A stretch of 64,000 nucleotides of DNA from Candidatus Thalassarchaeaceae archaeon. Lineage in GTDB: Archaea; Thermoplasmatota; Poseidoniia; Poseidoniales; Thalassarchaeaceae. Location: assembly GCA_023268715.1 (NCBI GenBank), contig JALRLV010000003.1, forward strand, positions 93,919 through 157,918. The letters are read 5' to 3'. The translations under genes were made by a program, and so were the position numbers. Of this stretch, positions 26,320 to 34,821 are shown one piece after another. Each line of letters opens with the position of its first letter. Positions within the stretch are counted from its first letter, which is position 1. The notes beneath the pieces are model-generated. The model ran no database searches. It was not told where the DNA came from and worked only from the letters and a program-made list of their open reading frames with translations.

Positions 26320-27285
26320 TTGCTTGTTTTAGATAATTCAGCCAAGACTGATCCAAAATTTGGATGTAATCCAAAAGACAGGACTCTTGAATCACTATTG
26401 GATGCTGGCGTAATCTTAGTTGACAAACCCAGAGGTCCCTCGAGTCACCAATTAACCGCATGGGCTAGGGAAATGTTGGGGATACAAAGATTGGGCCATG
26501 GGGGTACTTTGGATCCTTTTGCTACAGGCCTGCTTACCATGCTTTGCGGGAAAGCTACAAGGTTAACTGAAATGGTCCTTACTGGGGATAAGAAATATAT
26601 CGCTGTACTCAGATTAGGTAGAGAAGTTCCTTTACCTGAGTTAGAGGATTTACTTAATTCATTAAATGGCGAAATCTACAACGTGCCTCCACTAGAGTCG
26701 GCAGTCAAAGTACGCGTAAGAACTAGGATAATCCATGAAATGAAGGTCATTGAAGATGATTCAGAGGCTAATTTAGTGGCTTTGACAATTACCTGTAACG
26801 CAGGAACTTACATCAGGACTTTAGCCCGAGATATCGGACTTCTTTTGGATACAAACTGTGAACTTATTGAATTACATAGAGACAGAACAGGTTCGTTCAA
26901 TCAATCGAATGCCTGTACTATGCAACAGTTAACCGATGCGGTATTTCTTTGGAAAGAACATGAAGATGATACAGCTCTGCGTAGACTCATCGCGCCAGTG
27001 GAATCGATTCTCGGGCATTTCCCTCGAATCATAGTGAAGGATGGAGCTGCCGCTGCAATTGCACATGGCGCTGCTCTAGCAAGACCAGGGGTGGTAAGCA
27101 TCGATGAAGGAATAGAAAGAGGCGAATTAGTAGTTATTGAGACACTTAAGGGGGAGGCGGTGGCGATTGCAGAGACCAACTCAGGAGTCGCCAAAATTCA
27201 ATCAATGGAACACGGCGAAGTTGCTAGACCCAAGGTTGTTCTAATGCAGGCAGGAATTTATCCTCAAACATGGCAGAAGGGCTGA
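26320..27285 (+). CDS. truB: TruB/Cbf5-family tRNA pseudouridine synthase with PUA domain
   Basis: Predicted to make pseudouridine 55 in tRNA and, in archaea, to be the catalytic subunit of H/ACA ribonucleoproteins. Residues about 30-60 hold the substrate-entry and catalytic region, with GHGGTLDPFATGLL carrying the catalytic Asp. A later NAGTYIRTLARDIG motif is typical, and a C-terminal PUA domain starts near residue 235 (DGAAAAIAHGAALARPGV). The catalytic stretch reads more like bacterial TruB than canonical Cbf5. TTG start at 26320, with GGAGG in the end of cmk. It ends the operon. Confidence 0.92.
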   Translation: MLVLDNSAKTDPKFGCNPKDRTLESLLDAGVILVDKPRGPSSHQLTAWAREMLGIQRLGHGGTLDPFATGLLTMLCGKATRLTEMVLTGDKKYIAVLRLGREVPLPELEDLLNSLNGEIYNVPPLESAVKVRVRTRIIHEMKVIEDDSEANLVALTITCNAGTYIRTLARDIGLLLDTNCELIELHRDRTGSFNQSNACTMQQLTDAVFLWKEHEDDTALRRLIAPVESILGHFPRIIVKDGAAAAIAHGAALARPGVVSIDEGIERGELVVIETLKGEAVAIAETNSGVAKIQSMEHGEVARPKVVLMQAGIYPQTWQKG

Positions 27286-27505
27286 GATTAGTGCATCTCA
27301 TGCTCTTCGTAAATCCACTCTTCAGTCTCTATTCTGACCTTTAGTTTCATCATTGCAAACACACACCACCGGCTCGCTAGACGAGCGCGGTAGGCTTAAT
27401 TGGCCGTCGATTATGGTATAACTATTCCCTGATTTACAACGATTATCAGCCGTACGGAGGCCTTCAGGTACGGGTTTCCGAGTGTTGGGGTGTTGTTTGG
27501 ATACC
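27286..27505. other. Gap between convergent genes with two hairpins
   Basis: The 220 bases between the truB and surface-protein stop codons hold no convincing ORF. Two inverted repeats stand out: GCTCG (27372-27376) with CGAGC (27382-27386), and CCGTAC (27450-27455) with GTACGG (27468-27473), whose 12-base loop itself contains the palindrome AGGCCT. It could contain terminators or an unrecognised structured RNA. No tRNA or known RNA family is seen. Confidence 0.35.
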
Positions 27506-29878
27506 CTATCGCTTCCGATATGGCTTTCTAATCCGCCCAGGTCCAAATTGTAATGCAGCTATTGAAATCGCAATTAATCCAATTGATAAGATAATAATTG
27601 CAGGGCCTCTATCTGCGGAATCTTTACCAGTTCCTGAATCTCGACCTTGCGAATTTACTGATATCTGGTACTCATTGTTGATTTCATTCGATTCTTCAAT
27701 TGAGGCGGTGCCGTCTACTAATCCCATAATTACAATGTCTCCAGAAGTAATTATCTGTGTGTCACATGTAGCAATAGACAAGCCTCCTGGCGCGACACTA
27801 TCGAGAATAGTTGAGCCTACTAACATTCCATCAACCCAACATCGCACTTCGACTGTATTGGCAACACCTCTGCCTTCGTTTCGAACGTATATCTTGAGTT
27901 GAACTACATCGCCTTCTTCAACAGAGTCAACAATAACGTTTCCTTTCCAAATTTCCAAATTCTCTATCGTTAAATCCGGCTGAGCCGTGACTATCACTTC
28001 CAAATCTTGTACTTCGGAGTATGTGCCATCACTAACTGTGATTTCGACAATGTGGGTTCCCGGCTCAACAGGTGTCAAAATCAAATCTCCAAAGGAATCT
28101 ACATTAGCCCAAGATCTTGATGTGGAAATTGATAATTCAGAAGAGTCGGGATCGTTGATTTCAATATCAATTACTTTACTATCTCCAAGGTTGATGTAGG
28201 TCAATACGGGCAATCCTGAAATTGTGGGTGCGTCTTCAACCGCAAGGACATTTACGCTAAATCTTCCATCCCACATATTCCCTGAATCGTCTATGACTTC
28301 TACATTTATCCACGCTTCTCCATTGGCATTAGTCAGAGGCTGGATTCTAATGTCTCCAGATGATGCAGACACGGCAAGGAGCTCAGTATTATCTGTCCAT
28401 GCATTAACTTCTAGATCTTGCCAATCTGTTAGGTCGTCTTCACACCTACTTGCCATTGCAATGAGTATACCCCCTTCATCTTCAATCAATTCTTGGTGAG
28501 ACGGGGCGGAGCATACTACATCTCGGTCCCATTTTAAATTGTAGCCACCTTGTATAGAGATAGATTCAATGTGTACAACTGTTGTTTCTGCTACTCCGTT
28601 CGAAGACCACTGAAATCTTGAAGCCACACCGAATTCCAATTCATTTGTCCCTATGGGTAAGGCATAACCAATTGGGACTTCAAATGAAAATACGCCCGCC
28701 TCAATTGGCACTTCTTGGAGAAGTTGATTTCCAATTGCAAATCTAATATTGCTATATTCTTGAACTAAGCCTTGAGTTGAACCGGCTATTGAACCAACGA
28801 CCACTAGTTTTGGGTCATTAACATCTATCCTAGCCGAACTTACGCAACCGTCAAAAATTGTTATTCGGACTGAATTTGTATCGTCTCGATATTGTAGTAA
28901 ATCTCCATTTGAATAGGTTTCATAATCTTCCATAGGTGAGGGACCTTGAGAAATTGCTTCTATTGTATAATTTCCTTCACCAAAGACATGAATTCTTCCT
29001 AATTCTTGGTCATAGGGAACTTCAACGTCGAAACTCCAGATACCTTCAACACCTTCTTCAGGAGTTAAGCCACAAGATTCAGTTAGCAATCCTGAAATTT
29101 CTCCATCATAAGGCCCAAAGTCGAGTACTGGCATACTAAGACCTGCAATTTCGTGAATTGCTTTAGCAGTCTCAAATGAGTACCATGGTTGGTGATATTT
29201 TACTCGAATTCCAACTGCATCTACTCTAATTTCTGAATCATCCGGGGCGCCGTCAGAGACATAGTCCACAGTTACATACGCATCTTCCAAATCACCCCAA
29301 TTCCATTCTTGTAAATCGTCAATATTTTCCACCAATGGAGTTGTCATCCGATTAACCGGTCCAAACGTTCTTGCAATAGTTTTGACTAATTTCTCCGGGC
29401 CATTTGCCTCTATTGTTATACGAATTTCATCTGAGGGTAATGAATCTGGAATTGATATGTGCATGACCAATGAAACATTTGCTAACACCTGACTTTCTAA
29501 ACCAGGGAAAGAAAACCCTGACAAGGTAATATCAGGGCCAGTAGACCATGTATAGGAACCATCGGGATTTCCTAGTGAAAAGTTGGATTCAGTGGGGCTG
29601 AATGAGGCCCAAGAGGTATGAGTTTGGAAATTATCTGGACGGTTGTGTGTGAATGACAACTCTCCATCAGCAATCATCCCCACAGTGTGGTCGGCTGGTT
29701 GTTCTGAAAAGGCGGCTTTGGTCGAAATAGTCCAATCACTAGCATCATCAAAAGATCCTGCTTCTAGTAGCTCTATTCTATTTGATTCGATGACCGTATC
29801 TCCTGTGGTTAAAGGGGATAGAATTGCAATTATCGCTAGGGCTGTCAAACCAAAGCTTAGACCCTCGCAACGACTCAT
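27506..29878 (-). CDS. Membrane-anchored surface protein with cadherin-like and CARDB domains
   Basis: A 790-residue protein with signal peptide (residues about 5-26, CEGLSFGLTALAIIAILSPL), then beta-rich regions. A cadherin-like/Ig domain lies around 520-630 (DINDPDSSELS-type turn, then a VEITVSDGTYSE strand). A CARDB domain is near 632-740 (DLTIENLEIWKGN; VRNEGRGVANTVEVRCWVDG; EESNEINNEY). One C-terminal helix (about 757-780) is followed by a short basic tail ending RKPYRKR. That tail is basic, unlike the acidic tails of the other giants here. ATG at 29878 is chosen over a TTG one codon earlier. The ligand is unknown. Confidence 0.85.
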   Translation of the reverse strand: MSRCEGLSFGLTALAIIAILSPLTTGDTVIESNRIELLEAGSFDDASDWTISTKAAFSEQPADHTVGMIADGELSFTHNRPDNFQTHTSWASFSPTESNFSLGNPDGSYTWSTGPDITLSGFSFPGLESQVLANVSLVMHISIPDSLPSDEIRITIEANGPEKLVKTIARTFGPVNRMTTPLVENIDDLQEWNWGDLEDAYVTVDYVSDGAPDDSEIRVDAVGIRVKYHQPWYSFETAKAIHEIAGLSMPVLDFGPYDGEISGLLTESCGLTPEEGVEGIWSFDVEVPYDQELGRIHVFGEGNYTIEAISQGPSPMEDYETYSNGDLLQYRDDTNSVRITIFDGCVSSARIDVNDPKLVVVGSIAGSTQGLVQEYSNIRFAIGNQLLQEVPIEAGVFSFEVPIGYALPIGTNELEFGVASRFQWSSNGVAETTVVHIESISIQGGYNLKWDRDVVCSAPSHQELIEDEGGILIAMASRCEDDLTDWQDLEVNAWTDNTELLAVSASSGDIRIQPLTNANGEAWINVEVIDDSGNMWDGRFSVNVLAVEDAPTISGLPVLTYINLGDSKVIDIEINDPDSSELSISTSRSWANVDSFGDLILTPVEPGTHIVEITVSDGTYSEVQDLEVIVTAQPDLTIENLEIWKGNVIVDSVEEGDVVQLKIYVRNEGRGVANTVEVRCWVDGMLVGSTILDSVAPGGLSIATCDTQIITSGDIVIMGLVDGTASIEESNEINNEYQISVNSQGRDSGTGKDSADRGPAIIILSIGLIAISIAALQFGPGRIRKPYRKR

Positions 29879-29985
29879 CAATTAGCAACGGTAGAGAACT
29901 ACGCTTCAATCCGTTGGTCTCTAGAGTCTGGGCTACTTCACGCGGAACGCTTGAAATATGGTCTGTCTGTCGAACATCCACATAC

Positions 29986-30061
29986 GGCTGTGGTAGTGTA
30001 GCGGTTAGCACGGTGGGTTGTGGTCCCGCCGGCCCGGGTTCAAGTCCCGGCCACGGCCCCA
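29986..30061 (+). tRNA. tRNA-His (anticodon GTG)
   Basis: Cloverleaf with acceptor GCTGTGG (29987-29993) pairing with CCACGGC (30051-30057), and the extra G at 29986 facing C73 at 30058, the hallmark of tRNA-His. The anticodon loop TTGTGGT reads GTG, and the T loop is TTCAAGT. The CCA end is encoded at 30059-30061. Confidence 0.97.
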
Positions 30062-30095
30062 TAAATCATAATATGAGCAGATTTTGAAATTTGCA

Positions 30096-30734
30096 TTAAG
30101 ACTCAAAATGGTCGTCCGAAATCGAATGCCCCATTCTTTTTACCTTCGTAGAAAGGTAATCTCGATTATCTTCGGTTACTCCTGCAATTAATGGCATTAG
30201 TTCGTGTACGTCTATATCGTGATTTTGTAATTGAATAGCTTTGTCAGGATTATTGGTTAGCAGACAGACTCTTTCTACTCCCACTGCAGCCAATATCTTT
30301 GCAGCAATCCGATAATCCCTAGCATCTGCAGGGTGGCCTAGAAGTAAATTGGCGTCTAATGTATCAGCACCCTTATCTTGTAAATTATAGGCCTGAATTT
30401 TGGCGTGCAGGCCAATACCCCTTCCTTCCTGTCTGAGGTATACCAAACACCCCCACCCAATTTCTTGTATACGTCTCAGAGCGGTGTCGAGTTGAGGGCC
30501 GCAGTCACAACGGAGACTTCCAAATGCATCACCGGTTAGGCACTCTGAGTGTACTCGCACAAGGACGGGATTTGGCCCCTGCATGTCTCCGAGTGTTAGG
30601 GCTACATGATCTAGTCCTGTAGTGTCCTCTTGAAATACCCTAATTCGAAAATCCCCGTGCTCGGTCGGCAACCTTGCATCGGCAGGCACGTCCTGCAATT
30701 CTGTGAGGTCCACAGTCCCATTGGGTGCCGTCAT
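30096..30734 (-). CDS. ribA: GTP cyclohydrolase II
   Basis: Opens GTP to 2,5-diamino-6-ribosylamino-pyrimidinone phosphate, the first step of riboflavin synthesis. The zinc-binding signature HSECLTGDAFGSLRCDCG and the catalytic LRQEGRGIGL are intact, followed by the conserved DTLDANLLLGHPAD. At 212 residues it is a stand-alone GCH II without a DHBP synthase domain. ATG at 30734 is chosen; a GTG at 30743 is possible. It is the last of a minus-strand cluster, 48 bases after the TusA-like gene. Many archaea use the unrelated GTP cyclohydrolase III instead. Confidence 0.95.
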   Translation of the reverse strand: MTAPNGTVDLTELQDVPADARLPTEHGDFRIRVFQEDTTGLDHVALTLGDMQGPNPVLVRVHSECLTGDAFGSLRCDCGPQLDTALRRIQEIGWGCLVYLRQEGRGIGLHAKIQAYNLQDKGADTLDANLLLGHPADARDYRIAAKILAAVGVERVCLLTNNPDKAIQLQNHDIDVHELMPLIAGVTEDNRDYLSTKVKRMGHSISDDHFES

Positions 30735-30782
30735 TGATTTCACGACCTATTCTACTCTCAAGAACCCATCCGATTGGAAAAT

Positions 30783-31019
30783 TCATTTCTTAATCAGAAA
30801 TCTATATTCTCCTGATTCTTCTTTAATGCTCAGAAGTTGGACTCCAATCCTAACGCATAGCGCCGGCATATCTTGGAGAGTTTCGGGATCGTCAGCGTGT
30901 ACTTCGAGAAGTTCATCTTCTTGCATTTCATTGAGTGCCTTTCTTGTCTCGTGTACAGGTACTGGGCAAAAGAACCCCAATAAGTCAAGACGCCTATTTG
31001 GCGTCTCTGTTCGGTCCAT
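30783..31019 (-). CDS. TusA/SirA-like sulfur carrier protein
   Basis: A 78-residue protein of the TusA fold, with the LGFFCPVPVHETRKALNEM helix start carrying the CPxP motif; the Cys normally carries a persulfide. The C-terminal ADDPETLQDMPALC and the final beta strand fit the family. TusA proteins deliver sulfur to tRNA thiolation, molybdenum cofactor synthesis or other acceptors; which one cannot be told here. It lies 9 bases downstream of the DEAD-box helicase gene, so RNA modification is an attractive but unproven guess. Confidence 0.88.
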   Translation of the reverse strand: MDRTETPNRRLDLLGFFCPVPVHETRKALNEMQEDELLEVHADDPETLQDMPALCVRIGVQLLSIKEESGEYRFLIKK

Positions 31020-31028
31020 TCCAAGACC

Positions 31029-32453
31029 TCAAAATTCCACTATTGATGGATTCAACGCCACTCCATCAAATTCCCTTTTCTTGATGACATCAATTACATA
31101 GGACGCTTTCTCAACGTGTATTTGAACTGTTGAAGACGCATCACCCATCTGGATTTCACCCAATGCGATTTCGGGAATGCGTGCTTGGCCGACAATCCAA
31201 TCTGCTAGCGCGCGCTTAGTTGCCTTCCCGCTACCTACCTCAAGTGCGACGCTGACCATACCGAAGGGGTCTGTGACATCGGACCAGTCCTCTCGCTTTC
31301 GTACAGGGTCCCTAGTCATGCCATCCGGCAATTCAGGGGCTTCAACATATGGGATATCAAGATTCCAAGTATTTGCAATCTTATCAAGAGCAGCCATATC
31401 CTCCTTGGAAACAAGGGACCATGCTTGCCCTGAACGTCCCATGCGACCAGTTCTACCTATGCGGTGGACATAGGATTCAGTGTCATCAGGAAGATCATAA
31501 TTGACAACATAAGTAATTCCGTCGACATCAATTCCACGTGCTGCTACATCGGTAGCGACAACAATTTTGGTTTTCCCTTCTTTGAGTGAATCGAGAATTT
31601 TCTCTCTTCGGTTCTGGGCTTTATCTCCATGCATCCCTGTTGCGCCCATCCCGAATTTACCCAGCCGGTCTTCTAGTAACTCAACCATACGTTTTGTATT
31701 GGTGAAAATTAGCATTTGGTCATCATCACCCATATTTGCGATTAGTCTTCCCAGTACCCATAGTTTGTTTGAGCGCCCAATTCTTACTGCAAATTGGTCG
31801 ATTTCTGGGACCTCAACTTCGAGATCATCACTCATCACGTAAACGGGCTCATTCATGAATTCCTCAGCAGCATCTAGTACTTCTTGTGGGAAAGTAGCGC
31901 TAAACAACAAGGTCTGCTGTCTTGCAGGCATTTGCTCAAAGATCCAAAGCACGTCTGGGAAGAATCCCATATCCAGCATTCTATCTGCTTCGTCTAGACA
32001 AAAATGAGAAATTTCTGATAGATTTAGATGCCCTCGCTTGGACATATCAATAACGCGGCCGGGAGTTCCGACGATTATGTCGGAGCCAGATTGTAATTCT
32101 TTAGCCTGTTTTTCGATGTCTGTTCCACCGTAAACGGTCTGAATCGACAATCCGCTTTCTCCTTGCAACCAAGTCAATTCCTCTGCGACCTGGACCGCTA
32201 ATTCTCTTGTAGGACATAGGATAATTGCTTGGGGTTGTCCTGAAGCACTAGTGGCTTCGATAATTGGAATTCCAAAAGCAGCAGTTTTACCACTGCCAGT
32301 TCGCGCTTGACCGACTACATCTCGTCCTTGACGCGCAACCGGAATAGACTCAATTTGGATTTCAGTAGGATTTTTCCAACCTTTACTTGATATTGCATCT
32401 GCAATCATAGAATCAAGATTCCAATCAGAAAATGCCTTTGCGGCAGGGCTCAT
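31029..32453 (-). CDS. DEAD-box RNA helicase with DbpA-like C-terminal domain
   Basis: An ATP-dependent RNA helicase of 474 residues. Motifs in order: Q motif (PTEIQIESIP), motif I ARTGSGKT (near residue 47), PTRELA, TPGR, DEAD (near 155), SAT, then the second RecA domain with HIGRTGRMGR-type motif VI (HRIGRTGR). After residue about 395 there is a small domain (MVSVALEVGSGKATKRALAD, then IQMGDASSTVQIHVE) that resembles the RRM-like RNA-binding domain of DbpA, which targets 23S rRNA. It sits in a cluster with HEAT, basic and TusA-like proteins. Confidence 0.95.
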   Translation of the reverse strand: MSPAAKAFSDWNLDSMIADAISSKGWKNPTEIQIESIPVARQGRDVVGQARTGSGKTAAFGIPIIEATSASGQPQAIILCPTRELAVQVAEELTWLQGESGLSIQTVYGGTDIEKQAKELQSGSDIIVGTPGRVIDMSKRGHLNLSEISHFCLDEADRMLDMGFFPDVLWIFEQMPARQQTLLFSATFPQEVLDAAEEFMNEPVYVMSDDLEVEVPEIDQFAVRIGRSNKLWVLGRLIANMGDDDQMLIFTNTKRMVELLEDRLGKFGMGATGMHGDKAQNRREKILDSLKEGKTKIVVATDVAARGIDVDGITYVVNYDLPDDTESYVHRIGRTGRMGRSGQAWSLVSKEDMAALDKIANTWNLDIPYVEAPELPDGMTRDPVRKREDWSDVTDPFGMVSVALEVGSGKATKRALADWIVGQARIPEIALGEIQMGDASSTVQIHVEKASYVIDVIKKREFDGVALNPSIVEF

Positions 32454-32462
32454 TTAATCGCC

Positions 32463-32747
32463 TCAGAAGGATTCGGATTCGCTAATCTCCTTCTGAAGTT
32501 CTCCCATCCAGTACTTACGGCAGTTCTCCTTAGTGAGAAACTGATCCTTACTCGAGAAGCTGTGGTTGTAATGACCCTTATCAGCACTCGAGAATTGTTC
32601 CTTGCGCCTCTTGTGGTACTTCTGAAGTACGTGTTGGCGCATGTACTGGCGGAACTTTAGGGACTTGGTACGATTAATCCCCTTCGGCGTCACGCCGTCC
32701 CAGAGTCGCTCGAATTGTTCGAGTTTCTCGTCAAAAGTCTCGCTCAT
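32463..32747 (-). CDS. Small basic protein between HEAT and helicase genes, unknown
   Basis: A 94-residue protein rich in Lys, Arg, His, Gln and aromatic residues, predicted mostly helical (FRQYMRQHVLQKYHKRRKEQ, about residues 33-52). It has no signal peptide, Cys motif or known domain. ATG at 32747 gives a 17-base overlap with the HEAT gene end; an ATG at 32795 would overlap by 65 bases and is less likely. The helicase starts 9 bases beyond its stop. Composition and position suggest RNA or ribosome binding, as inference. Confidence 0.75.
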   Translation of the reverse strand: MSETFDEKLEQFERLWDGVTPKGINRTKSLKFRQYMRQHVLQKYHKRRKEQFSSADKGHYNHSFSSKDQFLTKENCRKYWMGELQKEISESESF

Positions 32748-34035
32748 CTTGTTTCCTCGCGGCTCGCCGACCTGACTCTTCTTTATGACCTTCACGGATG
32801 GACTCTACCTCACCACTACGTGGTGGGGCGGCATTATCTGTTGGTCCAACACCTTCTTTCTGTACTAAATCTTCAGTAATCGGCTTTATTCCGTCAATTT
32901 CAGGTAATTGCATCTCTGAGAACTCCTCCTGAACTTTATCGAGAGGCGCGAGTGATCGATTTTTCTCCTCTTCCGTACCTTCCCAATCTACATCTCGGGA
33001 GAGTCTTTCAAGTCTAGTTCTGAGTTCAGGTTTGGTTTCTTGACGAAGTAATTCTGCAGCCACCTCTCTCAATTTTTCCCCTGTTAATATAATTGACAGT
33101 TGATCGATACAGGCTTTGCGAAGAGCAGGATCTCTGTCTCTAGCTCCATCTTGTATCAATTGTGCCACCCTCGGATTCTGCATATCGAGAGTTTTCAGAG
33201 TTCTGATGATATTCTTCCTTACTCCAGAATCGTCGTCAAACATCGAAGCCTCAACTAATATCGCGGCAACTCGAGATTCTACATTTGCGAGTGTGGGAAG
33301 GCAAGCTGAAGCGGAACGCCGAACCTGTGCATCCTCATCCTGTAAAGACCAAGAGATGAGGTCCCAGCCTGTAGCTCCACCTTTTGAGGTAATTGTCCGA
33401 AGAATTTTGGCACCCCTGCGACGCAAATCTACATCTTCCTCACGAATCAACTCATCTAGGTGTAAACAACCTGTTTCCACCCAGTTTTGAGAGGTATCGT
33501 GCAGGGTCGCAAAAGCATCGTTTCTATGTTGTTTATTCTCATGTCTTAATTCGCGTCTTAGTATTTCTTCGCAACCTGAGGGGAAAACTGGTGCTAGCTT
33601 TCTAAGACATTCTCTCGCGGCCTTTCTAACATGCTCATTTTCTTCTAGTAATCTATCTGAAAGATACATGAATAAGTCATCGTGTTTTTTAATCGCAAAT
33701 GAAGGCATGGCTTTCAGTCCTGCAACGCGGATAACTCCTTCATCATCATCCAATGCCTCACACAATGCAGCATGTGCATCAACTACCATAGCGGGAAGAA
33801 CACGATGTAGTGCTAGAATACCATCTATACGCCTAGCTAATCCTCCTCCTTCGGAAAGTGGTATTTCTACCATCTGTACTTGACCAGATGCCAGTGGAAC
33901 AATGTCCCTTCGAGGAATACGTTCCCATACACCAGAAGGAGGTAACATCGAACGGATATCTACTTGCTTTACAGCACGTCTTTGATTAATTGGACGCCCA
34001 GTTTTGGGGTCCCGAGCGATGTAGTCACGTGCCAT
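32731..34035 (-). CDS. HEAT-repeat protein
   Basis: A 434-residue soluble protein. Residues about 60-330 are a series of paired helices of HEAT/PBS-lyase type, with recurring DxDxxVRxxAxxxL phrases (for example EENEHVRKAARECLRKLAP, DEDAQVRRSASACLPTLAN, DDDSGVRKNIIRTLKTLD and DRDPALRKACIDQL). The C-terminal 100 residues are charged and probably disordered. Such repeats make protein-protein scaffolds; no enzyme motif is seen. ATG at 34035. It is the first gene of a minus-strand cluster continuing with the basic protein, DEAD-box helicase, TusA-like protein and RibA. Confidence 0.85.
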   Translation of the reverse strand: MARDYIARDPKTGRPINQRRAVKQVDIRSMLPPSGVWERIPRRDIVPLASGQVQMVEIPLSEGGGLARRIDGILALHRVLPAMVVDAHAALCEALDDDEGVIRVAGLKAMPSFAIKKHDDLFMYLSDRLLEENEHVRKAARECLRKLAPVFPSGCEEILRRELRHENKQHRNDAFATLHDTSQNWVETGCLHLDELIREEDVDLRRRGAKILRTITSKGGATGWDLISWSLQDEDAQVRRSASACLPTLANVESRVAAILVEASMFDDDSGVRKNIIRTLKTLDMQNPRVAQLIQDGARDRDPALRKACIDQLSIILTGEKLREVAAELLRQETKPELRTRLERLSRDVDWEGTEEEKNRSLAPLDKVQEEFSEMQLPEIDGIKPITEDLVQKEGVGPTDNAAPPRSGEVESIREGHKEESGRRAARKQDERDF

Positions 34036-34154
34036 TTCGGGGGGGCGCGAGTGCACGGTGCTTATTCAACCGAATGATTACTAGTTCTCAATACCGGCAA
34101 ATTCCAATCGCGCAAGCCTCAAGCGAGACAACTGCCGCAGCGTGAAAGAAGAGC

Positions 34155-34814
34155 ATGAGTGAGCAGACCGATATATCTCGCATACTCTTCACGATTTTTG
34201 ATGGATTAGAACTTCAAGAAATTAACAAGGCGGATGTAGTGCGTCTATGGTCCCTAGAAATGCAATGGTTTTCTCCTGAAGAATCCCAAAGTGTAGTAGA
34301 GGCACTTACAAACTCTGGTTGGATTTCTATGGACGGAGAGATATTGCACCTAGTTGAGGGAGTCGAATTAGAAATTCCCAGTCTAGGCTGGAGACCGATG
34401 ACTCGAAGGATGTTATCACCTCCTACTTACAAACCATCGGCCAAAGAAGAAACTATGGAATCAACTTCGGATTTTTCTCAACCTAGGGTTAGTGTAAGAG
34501 AGGAGGTAAAAAGTGAATCAAAAAATGGAGATCATTTCTCTCGCCCAAAGGTCAGTAGGTCAAGTCAAAATCCTCTCTCAGAATCTCCTAATGCATCGAT
34601 GCCAATTGATCGTGCAGAGGGTAGCATCCCTACTCTAATCGAATTAATAGCTTCACAATCTGGATTGGCAAATAACGAGGTAGTCAGGCGCGCTCAACGA
34701 AAACGAAGAGCATTAGGTTGCGTTACTCTCTGGATGGCTCTAGCACTTGTTGCAAGAGAACAAGGTTTGGATATGCAAAGGGTGTCCTCAGCCATTGACA
34801 AAGCCGCAGAGTGA
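34155..34814 (+). CDS. DUF2240-family archaeal protein
   Basis: A 219-residue protein. The N-terminal part (residues about 5-85) has the pattern of archaeal DUF2240: a helix, then WFSPEESQSVVEALTNSGWI, then LEIPSLGWRPM. A linker rich in Ser and Glu follows (about 90-155). The C-terminal helical part (TLIELIASQSGLANNEVVRRAQ...LALVAREQGLDM) also matches the family layout. The family is probably a winged-helix-like nucleic acid binder, but no function is established. The linker is longer than in the halophile proteins I recall. It converges on the RND gene. Confidence 0.72.
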   Translation: MSEQTDISRILFTIFDGLELQEINKADVVRLWSLEMQWFSPEESQSVVEALTNSGWISMDGEILHLVEGVELEIPSLGWRPMTRRMLSPPTYKPSAKEETMESTSDFSQPRVSVREEVKSESKNGDHFSRPKVSRSSQNPLSESPNASMPIDRAEGSIPTLIELIASQSGLANNEVVRRAQRKRRALGCVTLWMALALVAREQGLDMQRVSSAIDKAAE

Positions 34815-34821
34815 ATTATCC

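Noticed and set aside
27290..27345. C/D-box small RNA on the minus strand (ATGATGA and CTGA boxes)
   Set aside because: The spacing between boxes is too long and no C' or D' pair is present.
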